From the NCBI RefSeq assembly GCF_900102315.1, contig NZ_FNBL01000012.1:57271-121270 (forward strand): DNA of 64,000 nt, given 5' to 3'. The notes beneath the pieces were generated by a model. That model was not told the DNA's origin. It worked only from the letters and a program-made list of their open reading frames with translations, and did not search any database. The translations under genes were made by a program, and so were the position numbers. Within the stretch, counting starts at the first letter, position 1; the number at the start of each line of letters is the position of its first letter. This DNA is from Celeribacter baekdonensis (GTDB lineage: Bacteria; Pseudomonadota; Alphaproteobacteria; Rhodobacterales; Rhodobacteraceae). This document shows positions 16,300-24,105 of the stretch, piece by piece.

Positions 16300-18476
16300 C
16301 CATCTGGCGCTCGCCAATCCGTCTTGCTTTCTGCGGTACCCTCGCTGCCGCAATGTTCTGGCTCTTGATCCCCTTTGCTGCAACGGCCGAGGTATCAGTC
16401 GCCCACAAGGTCACTGCGGTGGAAGCGCGGCTGATCTCCGCCGAGGATGCCGTTTCCGCCGAAGCTCAAACGCTCTCCGCCGGTCTGGATCTGAACCTTG
16501 CTGACGGATGGAAAACCTATTGGCGTTCGCCTGGCGAGGTTGGCATTCCGCCACAGATCGACTGGAGCGGGTCGACGAATGTCGCGGGCGTTGATTTCCT
16601 ATGGCCTGCGCCCGAGCGGTTCACTGCCTTTGGCATCGAAAACTTCGGCTATCATGATGAGGTTGTCTTTCCACTTCAGATCACCCTGAAGGATCCTGGG
16701 GAACCTGTCGAACTCAGAGCAAACGTCAAGCTCTTGACCTGCTCAGCAGTTTGTGTCCCCCAGGATTTTGACTTGGCACTTTCGTTGCCTCAGGGGAACT
16801 CAATCGATCAAGTCTCGGCTAATCGTATCGGGGCATTTCTCGCACGCGTTCCGGCGGAAGGAGGAGCGGCAGGCGTGACCGCCGCCACATCCCATATAAA
16901 CGATGATTTCACCCGCCTAACGATAGAAATAGCTGCCACGACTGCCTTCAAAACCCCGGACGTCTTTCCTGAAATTGGTGATGGCAACACGTTGGGGAAG
17001 CCCGACATTCGCCTTGGGGCAAGCGGGCGAACGCTTTGGGCTGAATTCCCAATTCTTGCCTACATGGCAGATACAGACGCGCCGCCACGGGTAACCGTGA
17101 CGGACGGGCCGGATCACGCCCTCACCGTCACGCCAGATCGGGCAACAACCGCCCCAACTCCCCCTTTCAGTATTGATCGGGTGGTCCCCGGCATTGATCA
17201 AGTGATCTGGATCGCCATCATCGCTTTTCTTGGGGGCTTGATCCTGAACGCCATGCCTTGCGTGCTTCCTGTTCTGTCGATCAAGTTATCTTCTGCCCTG
17301 AAATCCGAAGGACGCGGCAATGCCCAAGTCAGGGCAGGCTTCTTGGCCGCCGCCGCCGGAGTCATGGTCTTTATGTGGGCACTCGCGGCTGTTCTCTTCG
17401 CATTGCAAAAGATTGGCGTTGCCGTCGGTTGGGGGCTCCAGTTCCAGAGCCCAACGTTCCTGGTTCTGATGCTCCTGATCCTTGGTCTGTTCACCGCAAA
17501 CCTGTTTGGACTGTTCGAATTCTCTTTGCCAGCCGCCCTGACAACGCGGTTGATGAAAGCAGGAGGTACGGCCGGTTATGGAGCGGATTTTGCCACCGGA
17601 TTTTTCGGGGCGGTCATGGCTACTCCCTGCTCCGCGCCGTTTCTTGGAACAGCTATCGCATTCGCACTTGCGGGGCGGGTGATAGACATCGCTGTCGTTT
17701 TCACCTTTCTCGGGTTAGGTCTGGCCAGCCCATATCTGTTGGTGGCCATCGTGCCGAACGTTGTTCGGTTCGTGCCCAAGCCCGGCCGCTGGATGATCGC
17801 CTTGAAAGCCGGCCTTGGCATCCTCCTGATGGGTACCGCGGCATGGCTGTTCTATGTCCTGCTCGGCGTTGCTGGATCGCGCGCGGCCCTAACAGTTGCA
17901 TCTCTCGGTGCGGTTATGCTCTTCATAGCGGCATCGCCCTGGGTGCCAAGATCTCTTCGCTGGCCCTTTGGGCTGGCGCTGGCGGCACTCGCGGTCGCGG
18001 CCGCGCCATTCTTGGCAACACCCGCCGCACCCGATGCCCAAGCAGGAAAAATTGCCTGGGTCACATTTGACCGCGGCGATATTGCCCGTCGGGTTTCACG
18101 CGGAGAGGTCGTTTTTGTCGATGTAACCGCCGATTGGTGTTTGACCTGCAAAGCCAACAAGGCGCTCGTTCTTGAACGCGACCCGGTTCTTTCGGCATTG
18201 AACAGCTCTGGTGTCACGCCGATGCTGGCCGACTGGACCCGCCCAGATGACGCGATCACCCGTTTTTTGGAGACCAACAACCGTTACGGCATTCCATTCA
18301 ACGCGGTTTATGGGCCGTCTGCTCCCGAAGGAATTATCCTGTCTGAAATATTGTCGACTCAGGATGTTCTTGCTGCTCTGCACGCGGCGCGTCCGGGGGC
18401 CGCTCAAGCAACGCTCATCGAGGACGATGTGAAGGTTTCCAGATTTGGAAACACTTTGGAGCAAAGTGCCGACTGA
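16296..18476 (+). CDS. ScsB/DsbD-type transmembrane thiol:disulfide reductase
   Basis: 726 residues in three parts. There is a signal peptide with a periplasmic N-terminal domain (Cys pair at LTCSAVCVPQ), a membrane domain of about eight helices with the DsbD Cys sites (AMPCVLPVLS and ATPCSAPF), and a C-terminal thioredoxin domain with WCLTCK. Such proteins pass electrons from cytosolic thioredoxin to periplasmic partners. The large N-terminal domain fits ScsB, first tied to copper tolerance. The ATG at 16296 overlaps the lipoprotein stop. The longer open frame upstream is the lipoprotein gene in another frame. Confidence 0.88.
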   Translation: MTIWRSPIRLAFCGTLAAAMFWLLIPFAATAEVSVAHKVTAVEARLISAEDAVSAEAQTLSAGLDLNLADGWKTYWRSPGEVGIPPQIDWSGSTNVAGVDFLWPAPERFTAFGIENFGYHDEVVFPLQITLKDPGEPVELRANVKLLTCSAVCVPQDFDLALSLPQGNSIDQVSANRIGAFLARVPAEGGAAGVTAATSHINDDFTRLTIEIAATTAFKTPDVFPEIGDGNTLGKPDIRLGASGRTLWAEFPILAYMADTDAPPRVTVTDGPDHALTVTPDRATTAPTPPFSIDRVVPGIDQVIWIAIIAFLGGLILNAMPCVLPVLSIKLSSALKSEGRGNAQVRAGFLAAAAGVMVFMWALAAVLFALQKIGVAVGWGLQFQSPTFLVLMLLILGLFTANLFGLFEFSLPAALTTRLMKAGGTAGYGADFATGFFGAVMATPCSAPFLGTAIAFALAGRVIDIAVVFTFLGLGLASPYLLVAIVPNVVRFVPKPGRWMIALKAGLGILLMGTAAWLFYVLLGVAGSRAALTVASLGAVMLFIAASPWVPRSLRWPFGLALAALAVAAAPFLATPAAPDAQAGKIAWVTFDRGDIARRVSRGEVVFVDVTADWCLTCKANKALVLERDPVLSALNSSGVTPMLADWTRPDDAITRFLETNNRYGIPFNAVYGPSAPEGIILSEILSTQDVLAALHAARPGAAQATLIEDDVKVSRFGNTLEQSAD

Positions 18477-18531
18477 GTAATTTCGCCTAAGCTGCGCATC
18501 AAGGACGCCGAGTCAGGCAGCATTTAACGCC

Positions 18532-18573
18532 CTGATTTAGATCAACCACACCATCTGGATAGCGTGTTATAAT
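18532..18573 (+). promoter_or_regulatory. FNR-like box with TATAAT promoter
   Basis: CTGATTTAGATCAA (18532-18545) matches the FNR/FnrL consensus TTGAT-N4-ATCAA in all but one base. A perfect -10, TATAAT, follows at 18568-18573. With the start of transcription near 18580, the box would centre near -41.5, the class II activation position. It would tie the gene at 18595 to low oxygen. Confidence 0.6.
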
Positions 18574-18594
18574 CACCTAGGAAGGACTCAAATC

Positions 18595-18948
18595 ATGCGA
18601 TCAAGGCCACATATCGATGTCAGAAGAGTGTCGCGTATTCGCGTCAGCTTCGTCCTGATATTGATCGGAGCCTTGTTTTTCGGTCTCATTGCCGATGGTT
18701 TGCATGCGCATGAGGGCGAGCCTGCCGGGTTAGAGACGCAGATTGTTCAGGTCACCGACGCAAATTCCTCCGTCCACGTTATTCTGGACGCGGATTGCGG
18801 AATTCATCCCGGTTGCGCCGCTGCTCTGATCCCTAACGGGCTTGTCAGCGCAGTAGTTTCGAACCGTAGCACGCGAATGGTAATGTCGTGGCGGCAATCG
18901 GCGTCTTTCGCCGATGACGAATTCATACACGTCCCCATTCTCTTCTGA
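18595..18948 (+). CDS. Small secreted protein with D/HC-x5-C motif, under an FNR-like promoter
   Basis: A 117-residue product with an N-terminal membrane/signal segment ending near ADGLHAHEGEP, a beta-rich middle and the motif DADCGIHPGC, then a hydrophobic strand and SWRQ...PILF tail. The overall plan matches the small proteins at 1857, 14165 and 62100, but it lacks the long His run. A ribosome site (AGGAAGGA) precedes the ATG. It is separated from the next gene by about 210 bases with no supported gene. Confidence 0.55.
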   Translation: MRSRPHIDVRRVSRIRVSFVLILIGALFFGLIADGLHAHEGEPAGLETQIVQVTDANSSVHVILDADCGIHPGCAAALIPNGLVSAVVSNRSTRMVMSWRQSASFADDEFIHVPILF

Positions 18949-19158
18949 GCATTCCAGTCAGCGAGGTAGCGAAGCGCCTCCCTTTCGGCTTTTACGCCAA
19001 TCGTGACGCTTAGGTTTTTCGACAGGCTCGTAGTCTGGATGTCCGGATTCTGCCTGACCGCGCTCCTCACTTCATTCGCTCCTATTAACCGTGGATCCGC
19101 CGGTTTTCTGCCCTCGCCACGGCCACCGCATGATCTCGACCAGATAAAGGTTCCAAAA

Positions 19159-20220
19159 ATGAACATGTCGCCCCGCATCGCCTATACGCTCGCCACTTTG
19201 TTCGTGTCAGCACCAGCTTTGGCCGCTCCGCCTACGGTCTTCATTCCAGAGGGCAGCGCCAATTCAGTCCTGATGGTTCAGGCGGAGACTGGAAAAGTCC
19301 TGCGTCGGATCAATGATGTCGAGGCGGTCCACGGTCTCGCAGGCGCACCCGGCGTGCCGTATCTGGTCGCCGGCAGCTATTCGGAGATCCCGCGCGAGGA
19401 TGTCGCGGCGCTAGAAAAGCCCTCCACCGTGTCTGCAGACGATCACGCCGCGCACCACGCACCAAAGGCCGCGCCAATGGGGCCACCCGATGCCGGGATC
19501 AGTCTTCTCTCGATTCTGGACGCAAAAAGTGGCGATATCCTGCGTCGGATAGAGGTGCCGGGTGCCGTACATCATACGGCAGTTTCCCCTGATGGACGCT
19601 TTGCCGTTGCGACCCATCCGGCAGGTGACGGAATATCGGTGATTGACCTGGCGACTTTCGGCATGACGGCATTTGTCCCGACTGGATCGATGCCGAACTA
19701 TGCAGCGTTCGGAACTGATCCCAATCTCGTCTACGTCTCCAACACCGGTAACGGAACGATCAGCGAAGTAGACCTGTCGCGGGGTATCGTTCGTCGCAAC
19801 TTCATTGCAGGTGACACCCCGGAACATACGGCGGTTTCGCCCGAAACTGATCGACTCTTTGTGGCAGACGCGGACGCAGGTCAGGTTCTGGAACTGTCTT
19901 TGAGTACCGGTGAAAAGCTGCGGACCTTCGAAATTGGCGGCGAGATTCATGGACTGGGGCTGTCAAATGATGGGGCAACTTTGTTCGTCGCGGGTAGGGG
20001 AGAGGACAAACTCGCCTCAGTTGCACTCGCTACCGGGGAAGTGCGCACAGCCACGCTTGCACCAGAACCCTACCACCTGACGGTAATTCCAGGCTCCGAC
20101 ATCCTTTATGTCTCAAGCCGTGCAGAGCCCGTGGTTTGGCTCATCGATACCAGCTCACTGCAAACGCGTGAAACAGTTTCTGTCGAAGGAGAAGGACATC
20201 AGATGGTGGCGCTTCCCTGA
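19159..20220 (+). CDS. Periplasmic YVTN/NHL-type beta-propeller protein
   Basis: A 353-residue product with a signal ending ALAAPP and repeated blades of the YVTN kind, such as HTAVSPDGRFAVATHP, NLVYVSNTGNGTISEVDL, DRLFVADADAGQVLEL and DILYVSSRAEPVVWLID. A His-rich insert (ADDHAAHHAPKAAP) near residue 100 may bind metal. The ATG at 19159 is chosen because the signal begins there; the frame is open upstream. Propellers of this type usually act as binding platforms. No enzyme site is visible. Confidence 0.78.
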   Translation: MNMSPRIAYTLATLFVSAPALAAPPTVFIPEGSANSVLMVQAETGKVLRRINDVEAVHGLAGAPGVPYLVAGSYSEIPREDVAALEKPSTVSADDHAAHHAPKAAPMGPPDAGISLLSILDAKSGDILRRIEVPGAVHHTAVSPDGRFAVATHPAGDGISVIDLATFGMTAFVPTGSMPNYAAFGTDPNLVYVSNTGNGTISEVDLSRGIVRRNFIAGDTPEHTAVSPETDRLFVADADAGQVLELSLSTGEKLRTFEIGGEIHGLGLSNDGATLFVAGRGEDKLASVALATGEVRTATLAPEPYHLTVIPGSDILYVSSRAEPVVWLIDTSSLQTRETVSVEGEGHQMVALP

Positions 20221-20253
20221 AGGGCTGCCGATGGGAATGAAAGGCACAGGATC

Positions 20254-21639
20254 ATGGCACAGGACACTCGCCCAACACTTCGTTTTCTGGGAGCCGCCGG
20301 AACAGTAACCGGATCGCGCTATCTGATTGAAACCGGGGATCGCCGCATTCTAGTTGATTGTGGCTTGTTTCAAGGCTTCAAATCGCTGCGGGACCGCAAC
20401 CGCAAGGCGTTTCCGGTACGCCCCTCCACCATTGACACCGTACTTCTGACGCACGCGCATCTCGATCACTCAGGCTATCTGCCTGCGCTGATCCGCGGCG
20501 GGTATCGAGGGAAGGTGATGTGTACCGAAGCGACGGAGGAACTCTGCGGCCTGATCCTGCCGGACAGCGGCCATATCCAGGAAGAGGAGGCACGTTTTGC
20601 CAAAAGGCACCGATACTCCAAGCACAAGAACCCCAAGCCGCTCTACACGTTGAAAGATGCTCAGGCGGCGCTTGAGCATTTGCACAGAGTTCCCTTCAAC
20701 AGCACAATCGATGTTGGTGACGGAATATCCGCAGAGTTCATCCCGGCGGGCCATTTGCTCGGTGCGGCGCAGATCCGTATCAGACTGCCGGGAAGGACAA
20801 TCCACTTCAGTGGCGACCTCGGCCGACAGAACGACGCACTGATGCGACCACCACAACCGTTCTCAGGTGCGGACGTGTTGGTTTGTGAATCCACCTATGG
20901 CAATCGCCATCACGCAGCCATCGACGCGGAGGAAGAGCTTCTGCCAATCCTGAAACGTGTTTTCGGGCGGGGCGGTACGGTTCTCATCCCCTCATTCGCG
21001 GTTGGGCGCGCGCAGGGGCTTATGTATCACATTGCACGCCTGCAAAACCGCGGCGAGATCCCATATGTGCCGGTTTATCTCAACTCGCCAATGGCGATCG
21101 ACGCGACCGAAATCTACCACGGCCATCACGAAGAACATCACGTTGCCTGGGAGGATTGCCTTGCGATGTTCCAGATCGCCAAGCGGGTCACTTCGGTCGA
21201 GGAGTCGAAGAAGCTGAACACGCAGCATGGCCCGATGATCATCATTTCGGCGAGCGGCATGTTGACCGGCGGGCGGATCCTGCATCACCTCGCCAGCTTC
21301 GGCGGCGACCCGCGCAACGCAATCCTGCTGTCGGGCTTTCAGGCTGGCGGTACCCGCGGGGCGGCACTGGCCGCTGGCGCGGACAGTCTGCGCATGTTCG
21401 GTCGAGATTTCCCGATCAGGGCAGAGGTGATCCAGCTCGAAGCCTTTTCCGGACATGCCGATGCCGAAGAGTTGCTGGCCTGGATGCGCGCGTCGGATCG
21501 CGCGCCGCGCATGACCTATGTGACTCACGGCGAACCTTCTGCCTCGGACCGGCTGCGCTGGCGGATCGAACATGAACTCGGCTGGCCTGCCCGCGCCCCC
21601 GAACACCTCGAAACGATCCGGCTGGACAATCCAAAATGA
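20254..21639 (+). CDS. MBL-fold beta-CASP RNA nuclease
   Basis: 461 residues with the metallo-beta-lactamase core THAHLDHSG (zinc ligands), FSGDLGR and the beta-CASP motifs, including SASGMLTGGRILHHL and the C-terminal FSGHADAEELLAW. This matches bacterial and archaeal KH-less CPSF-like ribonucleases. It is cytosolic, with no signal. The following two genes overlap it in series (ATGA), making a tight three-gene unit with a phosphorylase and PRPP synthetase. Such a set suggests breakdown of RNA followed by nucleotide-sugar salvage. Confidence 0.88.
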   Translation: MAQDTRPTLRFLGAAGTVTGSRYLIETGDRRILVDCGLFQGFKSLRDRNRKAFPVRPSTIDTVLLTHAHLDHSGYLPALIRGGYRGKVMCTEATEELCGLILPDSGHIQEEEARFAKRHRYSKHKNPKPLYTLKDAQAALEHLHRVPFNSTIDVGDGISAEFIPAGHLLGAAQIRIRLPGRTIHFSGDLGRQNDALMRPPQPFSGADVLVCESTYGNRHHAAIDAEEELLPILKRVFGRGGTVLIPSFAVGRAQGLMYHIARLQNRGEIPYVPVYLNSPMAIDATEIYHGHHEEHHVAWEDCLAMFQIAKRVTSVEESKKLNTQHGPMIIISASGMLTGGRILHHLASFGGDPRNAILLSGFQAGGTRGAALAAGADSLRMFGRDFPIRAEVIQLEAFSGHADAEELLAWMRASDRAPRMTYVTHGEPSASDRLRWRIEHELGWPARAPEHLETIRLDNPK

Positions 21640-23150
21640 CAGAAATCGACAATACGCTCGCCCTGTCCCGCGCGGGGATCGACACTTACCGGCAACCCGT
21701 TGTCTTCATGCGCGAAGACTGCCACGTCTGCCGCGCCGAAGGCTTCGCAGCCCTGACCCGGATCGAGGTCACGCTCGGCGACAGGTCGGTGATTGCCACG
21801 CTGAACGTGTTGACCAATGGCGACTGGCTGCCCGACGACACTGCCGCCTTGTCGGAAGAAGCCTGGGCCGCCCTGAAGCCCCAACCGGGGGACCGGGCAA
21901 GTTTTACGCACCCGGAGCCACCGGACTCCGTCTCAGCGATCCGCGCCAAGGTCTATGGAGAAACCCTTGAGCAGCAAAGGTTCGACGCAATCATTCGTGA
22001 CGTCCTCGATCATCGTCTCTCCGATCTCGATCTGGCAGCCTTCATCACCGCCTGCGCGGGCGACCGGCTTTCGATTGCGGAAACCATCGCACTGACCCGA
22101 TCCATGCAGGCGGCGGGCGAAACGCTGGATTGGGGCGGCGCCGAGATCTACGACAAGCATTGCGTCGGGGGGCTTCCAGGAAACCGCACCACGCCGATCA
22201 TCGTTTCGATCATCGCGGCGGCGGGGCTGATGATCCCCAAGACCTCTTCTCGCGCGATCACTTCCCCCGCAGGCACGGCCGACACGATGGAGGTCATGGC
22301 TCCCGTCTCGCTCGACATCCCCGCGTTGAGACGCGTCGTCGAGGCTGAGGGCGGGTGCATCGTTTGGGGGGGCAACCTCGCTCTCAGCCCTGCGGACGAT
22401 GTTCTGATCCGGATTGAACGGCCACTCGATTTCGACAGCGACGGACAGCTGGTGGCGAGCGTCTTGTCGAAGAAGGCTGCGGTCGGTGCGAAGCGCGTGC
22501 TGATCGATGTGCCCGTCGGACCAACGGCCAAGGTCCGCTCGGCGGAAACCGCCGCTGCGCTGGCAGAGCGGCTCCGCGCCGTTGGCAAGGCCATCGGCCT
22601 GACGCTCTCGATCCATCAAAGCGACGGGACTGCACCTGTCGGACGCGGAATTGGACCCGCACTTGAAGCCCAAGATGTCCTTGCCGTGCTACGCCGCAAC
22701 GAGAACTTCCCTGTCGACCTGCGCGACCGTGCACTCGACATCGCTGGAGCGCTGCTGGACCTTGTCCCCGAGACGGGCGGCGCGGGCGGGCGAAAGGTGG
22801 CCGCACAGCTGCTCGACAGCGGCGCTGCCGAGGCGAAGTTCATTGCGATTTGCGATGCACAAGGCGGTTTCACTGAGCCCGGTGAGGCGCGTTATCATGC
22901 GGTGATCACCTCCCGCACGGCGGGGCGCCTCATTGCGATTGACAATCGCCGCATCGCGCGCACAGCGAAACTCGCCGGCGCACCGCGGCAGCAGCTCGCA
23001 GGGCTGCGCCTTCTGGTCCAGATCGGTGACCATATCGAATTTGGCAAGCCGCTGTTCGAGATCCACGCCGAAACGCTGGGAGAACTGGAATACGCCCGCT
23101 CCTATGCCGAGGCGCAATTGGGACTTTGCACAATTGAGGAGGCAAACTGA
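21636..23150 (+). CDS. Thymidine phosphorylase-family protein, AMP-phosphorylase-like
   Basis: 504 residues, the length of archaeal AMP phosphorylases rather than of the 440-residue DeoA. It has an extra N-terminal domain of about 80 residues, the family segment DKHCVGGLPGNRTTPIIVSI (phosphate loop) and SSRAITSPAGTADTMEV. Relatives split thymidine or AMP with phosphate, the latter giving ribose-1,5-bisphosphate. The coupling to a PRPP synthetase gene favours the AMP-type pathway, but no RuBisCO or R15P isomerase gene is present here. Substrate is therefore open. Confidence 0.85.
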   Translation: MTEIDNTLALSRAGIDTYRQPVVFMREDCHVCRAEGFAALTRIEVTLGDRSVIATLNVLTNGDWLPDDTAALSEEAWAALKPQPGDRASFTHPEPPDSVSAIRAKVYGETLEQQRFDAIIRDVLDHRLSDLDLAAFITACAGDRLSIAETIALTRSMQAAGETLDWGGAEIYDKHCVGGLPGNRTTPIIVSIIAAAGLMIPKTSSRAITSPAGTADTMEVMAPVSLDIPALRRVVEAEGGCIVWGGNLALSPADDVLIRIERPLDFDSDGQLVASVLSKKAAVGAKRVLIDVPVGPTAKVRSAETAAALAERLRAVGKAIGLTLSIHQSDGTAPVGRGIGPALEAQDVLAVLRRNENFPVDLRDRALDIAGALLDLVPETGGAGGRKVAAQLLDSGAAEAKFIAICDAQGGFTEPGEARYHAVITSRTAGRLIAIDNRRIARTAKLAGAPRQQLAGLRLLVQIGDHIEFGKPLFEIHAETLGELEYARSYAEAQLGLCTIEEAN

Positions 23151-24040
23151 TGACCATTATCGCCCCCTTTCCCGGCATGGAGCCATTGGCGCGCAGAATG
23201 GCGGCGACATCCGGTGCCGAAATCCAGCCGGTGGACTTGCACCATTTTCCCGATGGTGAAACCCTCGTGAAGCTCGGCGGCGATCCTGCAGGACGCGAAA
23301 TCGCCTTCCTCGCCACGTTGCGCGATCCTGATCGGCTGGCGTTGCCTCTGCGTTTCGCAGCTCTGACGGCGCGCGAACTTGGGGCCGCGCGTGTGGGGCT
23401 GGTCGCGCCCTATCTTGGCTACATGCGCCAGGACAAGCGGTTTCATCCACGCGAAGCTGTGAGCGCCCCGATCTTCGCGGGATTTCTTGATGAATGTTTC
23501 GACTGGGTGATGACCGCTGACCCCCATCTGCATCGCAACCCGAGCCTTTCAGCGCTGTTCCGCATTCCCGCATATCGTGTCGCCACAGCCCCTCTGCTGG
23601 CCGACTGGATTGCGGCGAACGTTCCAGAGGCCGTGCTCCTTGGGCCTGACAGCGAAAGCCAGCAATGGGTGGCTGAAGTCGCCAGGCTCGCCGGACGCCC
23701 CTACGAAGTGCTGACAAAACATCGCTCCGGGGATCGGCAGGTCGAGATCAGCCTGCCGGGCAGCGCCGTTTTCCGACAGGGGACACCCGTGATCCTCGAT
23801 GATATCGCCTCGTCCGGACACACGCTGATCCGAACGCTCGAACAACTCGAGCAGGCCGGTGCCCGACCTGCGACTTGCGTAATTATCCACGCGGTTTTCG
23901 CACACGGCGCAGAGGAAGCAATCCGCCATGCCGGTGCCGCGCGGATCGTCAGTACCGATACGATTCCACACTCAACGAACGCAGTCTGCGTCGGCGAGCT
24001 GTTAGCGACAGAAATGAAAGTTGCTCAATGCGCCACTTGA
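23150..24040 (+). CDS. prs: Ribose-phosphate pyrophosphokinase-like protein
   Basis: A 296-residue PRPP synthetase-family protein. It shows the ATP/PRPP motifs LVAPYLGYMRQDKRF, the HLHRN flexible-loop region and the PRPP loop VILDDIASSGHTLI. It is shorter and more divergent than housekeeping Prs, suggesting an accessory enzyme of class III type. It overlaps the phosphorylase stop by a few bases. Its own stop codon lies inside the -35 box of the Cu-ATPase promoter at 24037, so the two units are directly abutted. Confidence 0.85.
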   Translation: MTIIAPFPGMEPLARRMAATSGAEIQPVDLHHFPDGETLVKLGGDPAGREIAFLATLRDPDRLALPLRFAALTARELGAARVGLVAPYLGYMRQDKRFHPREAVSAPIFAGFLDECFDWVMTADPHLHRNPSLSALFRIPAYRVATAPLLADWIAANVPEAVLLGPDSESQQWVAEVARLAGRPYEVLTKHRSGDRQVEISLPGSAVFRQGTPVILDDIASSGHTLIRTLEQLEQAGARPATCVIIHAVFAHGAEEAIRHAGAARIVSTDTIPHSTNAVCVGELLATEMKVAQCAT

Positions 24041-24067
24041 CCTTCCAGTTACTGGAAGAATTAGGTT
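24037..24067 (+). promoter_or_regulatory. CueR-type promoter of the second Cu-ATPase
   Basis: -35 TTGACC (24037-24042) overlaps the prs stop codon. The 19-bp spacer carries the perfect dyad TTCCAGTTACTGGAA, and -10 TAGGTT lies at 24062-24067, 38 bases before the ATG. Confidence 0.88.
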
Positions 24068-24105
24068 TGAGGCAATGAGCTAGAAATACGGGAAAGGATC
24101 CCCGA

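Noticed and set aside
18804..19178. A 124-codon minus-strand open frame reaching into the gap before the propeller gene.
   Set aside because: Most of it is opposite the small protein gene at 18595, and the rest has no ribosome site or domain.
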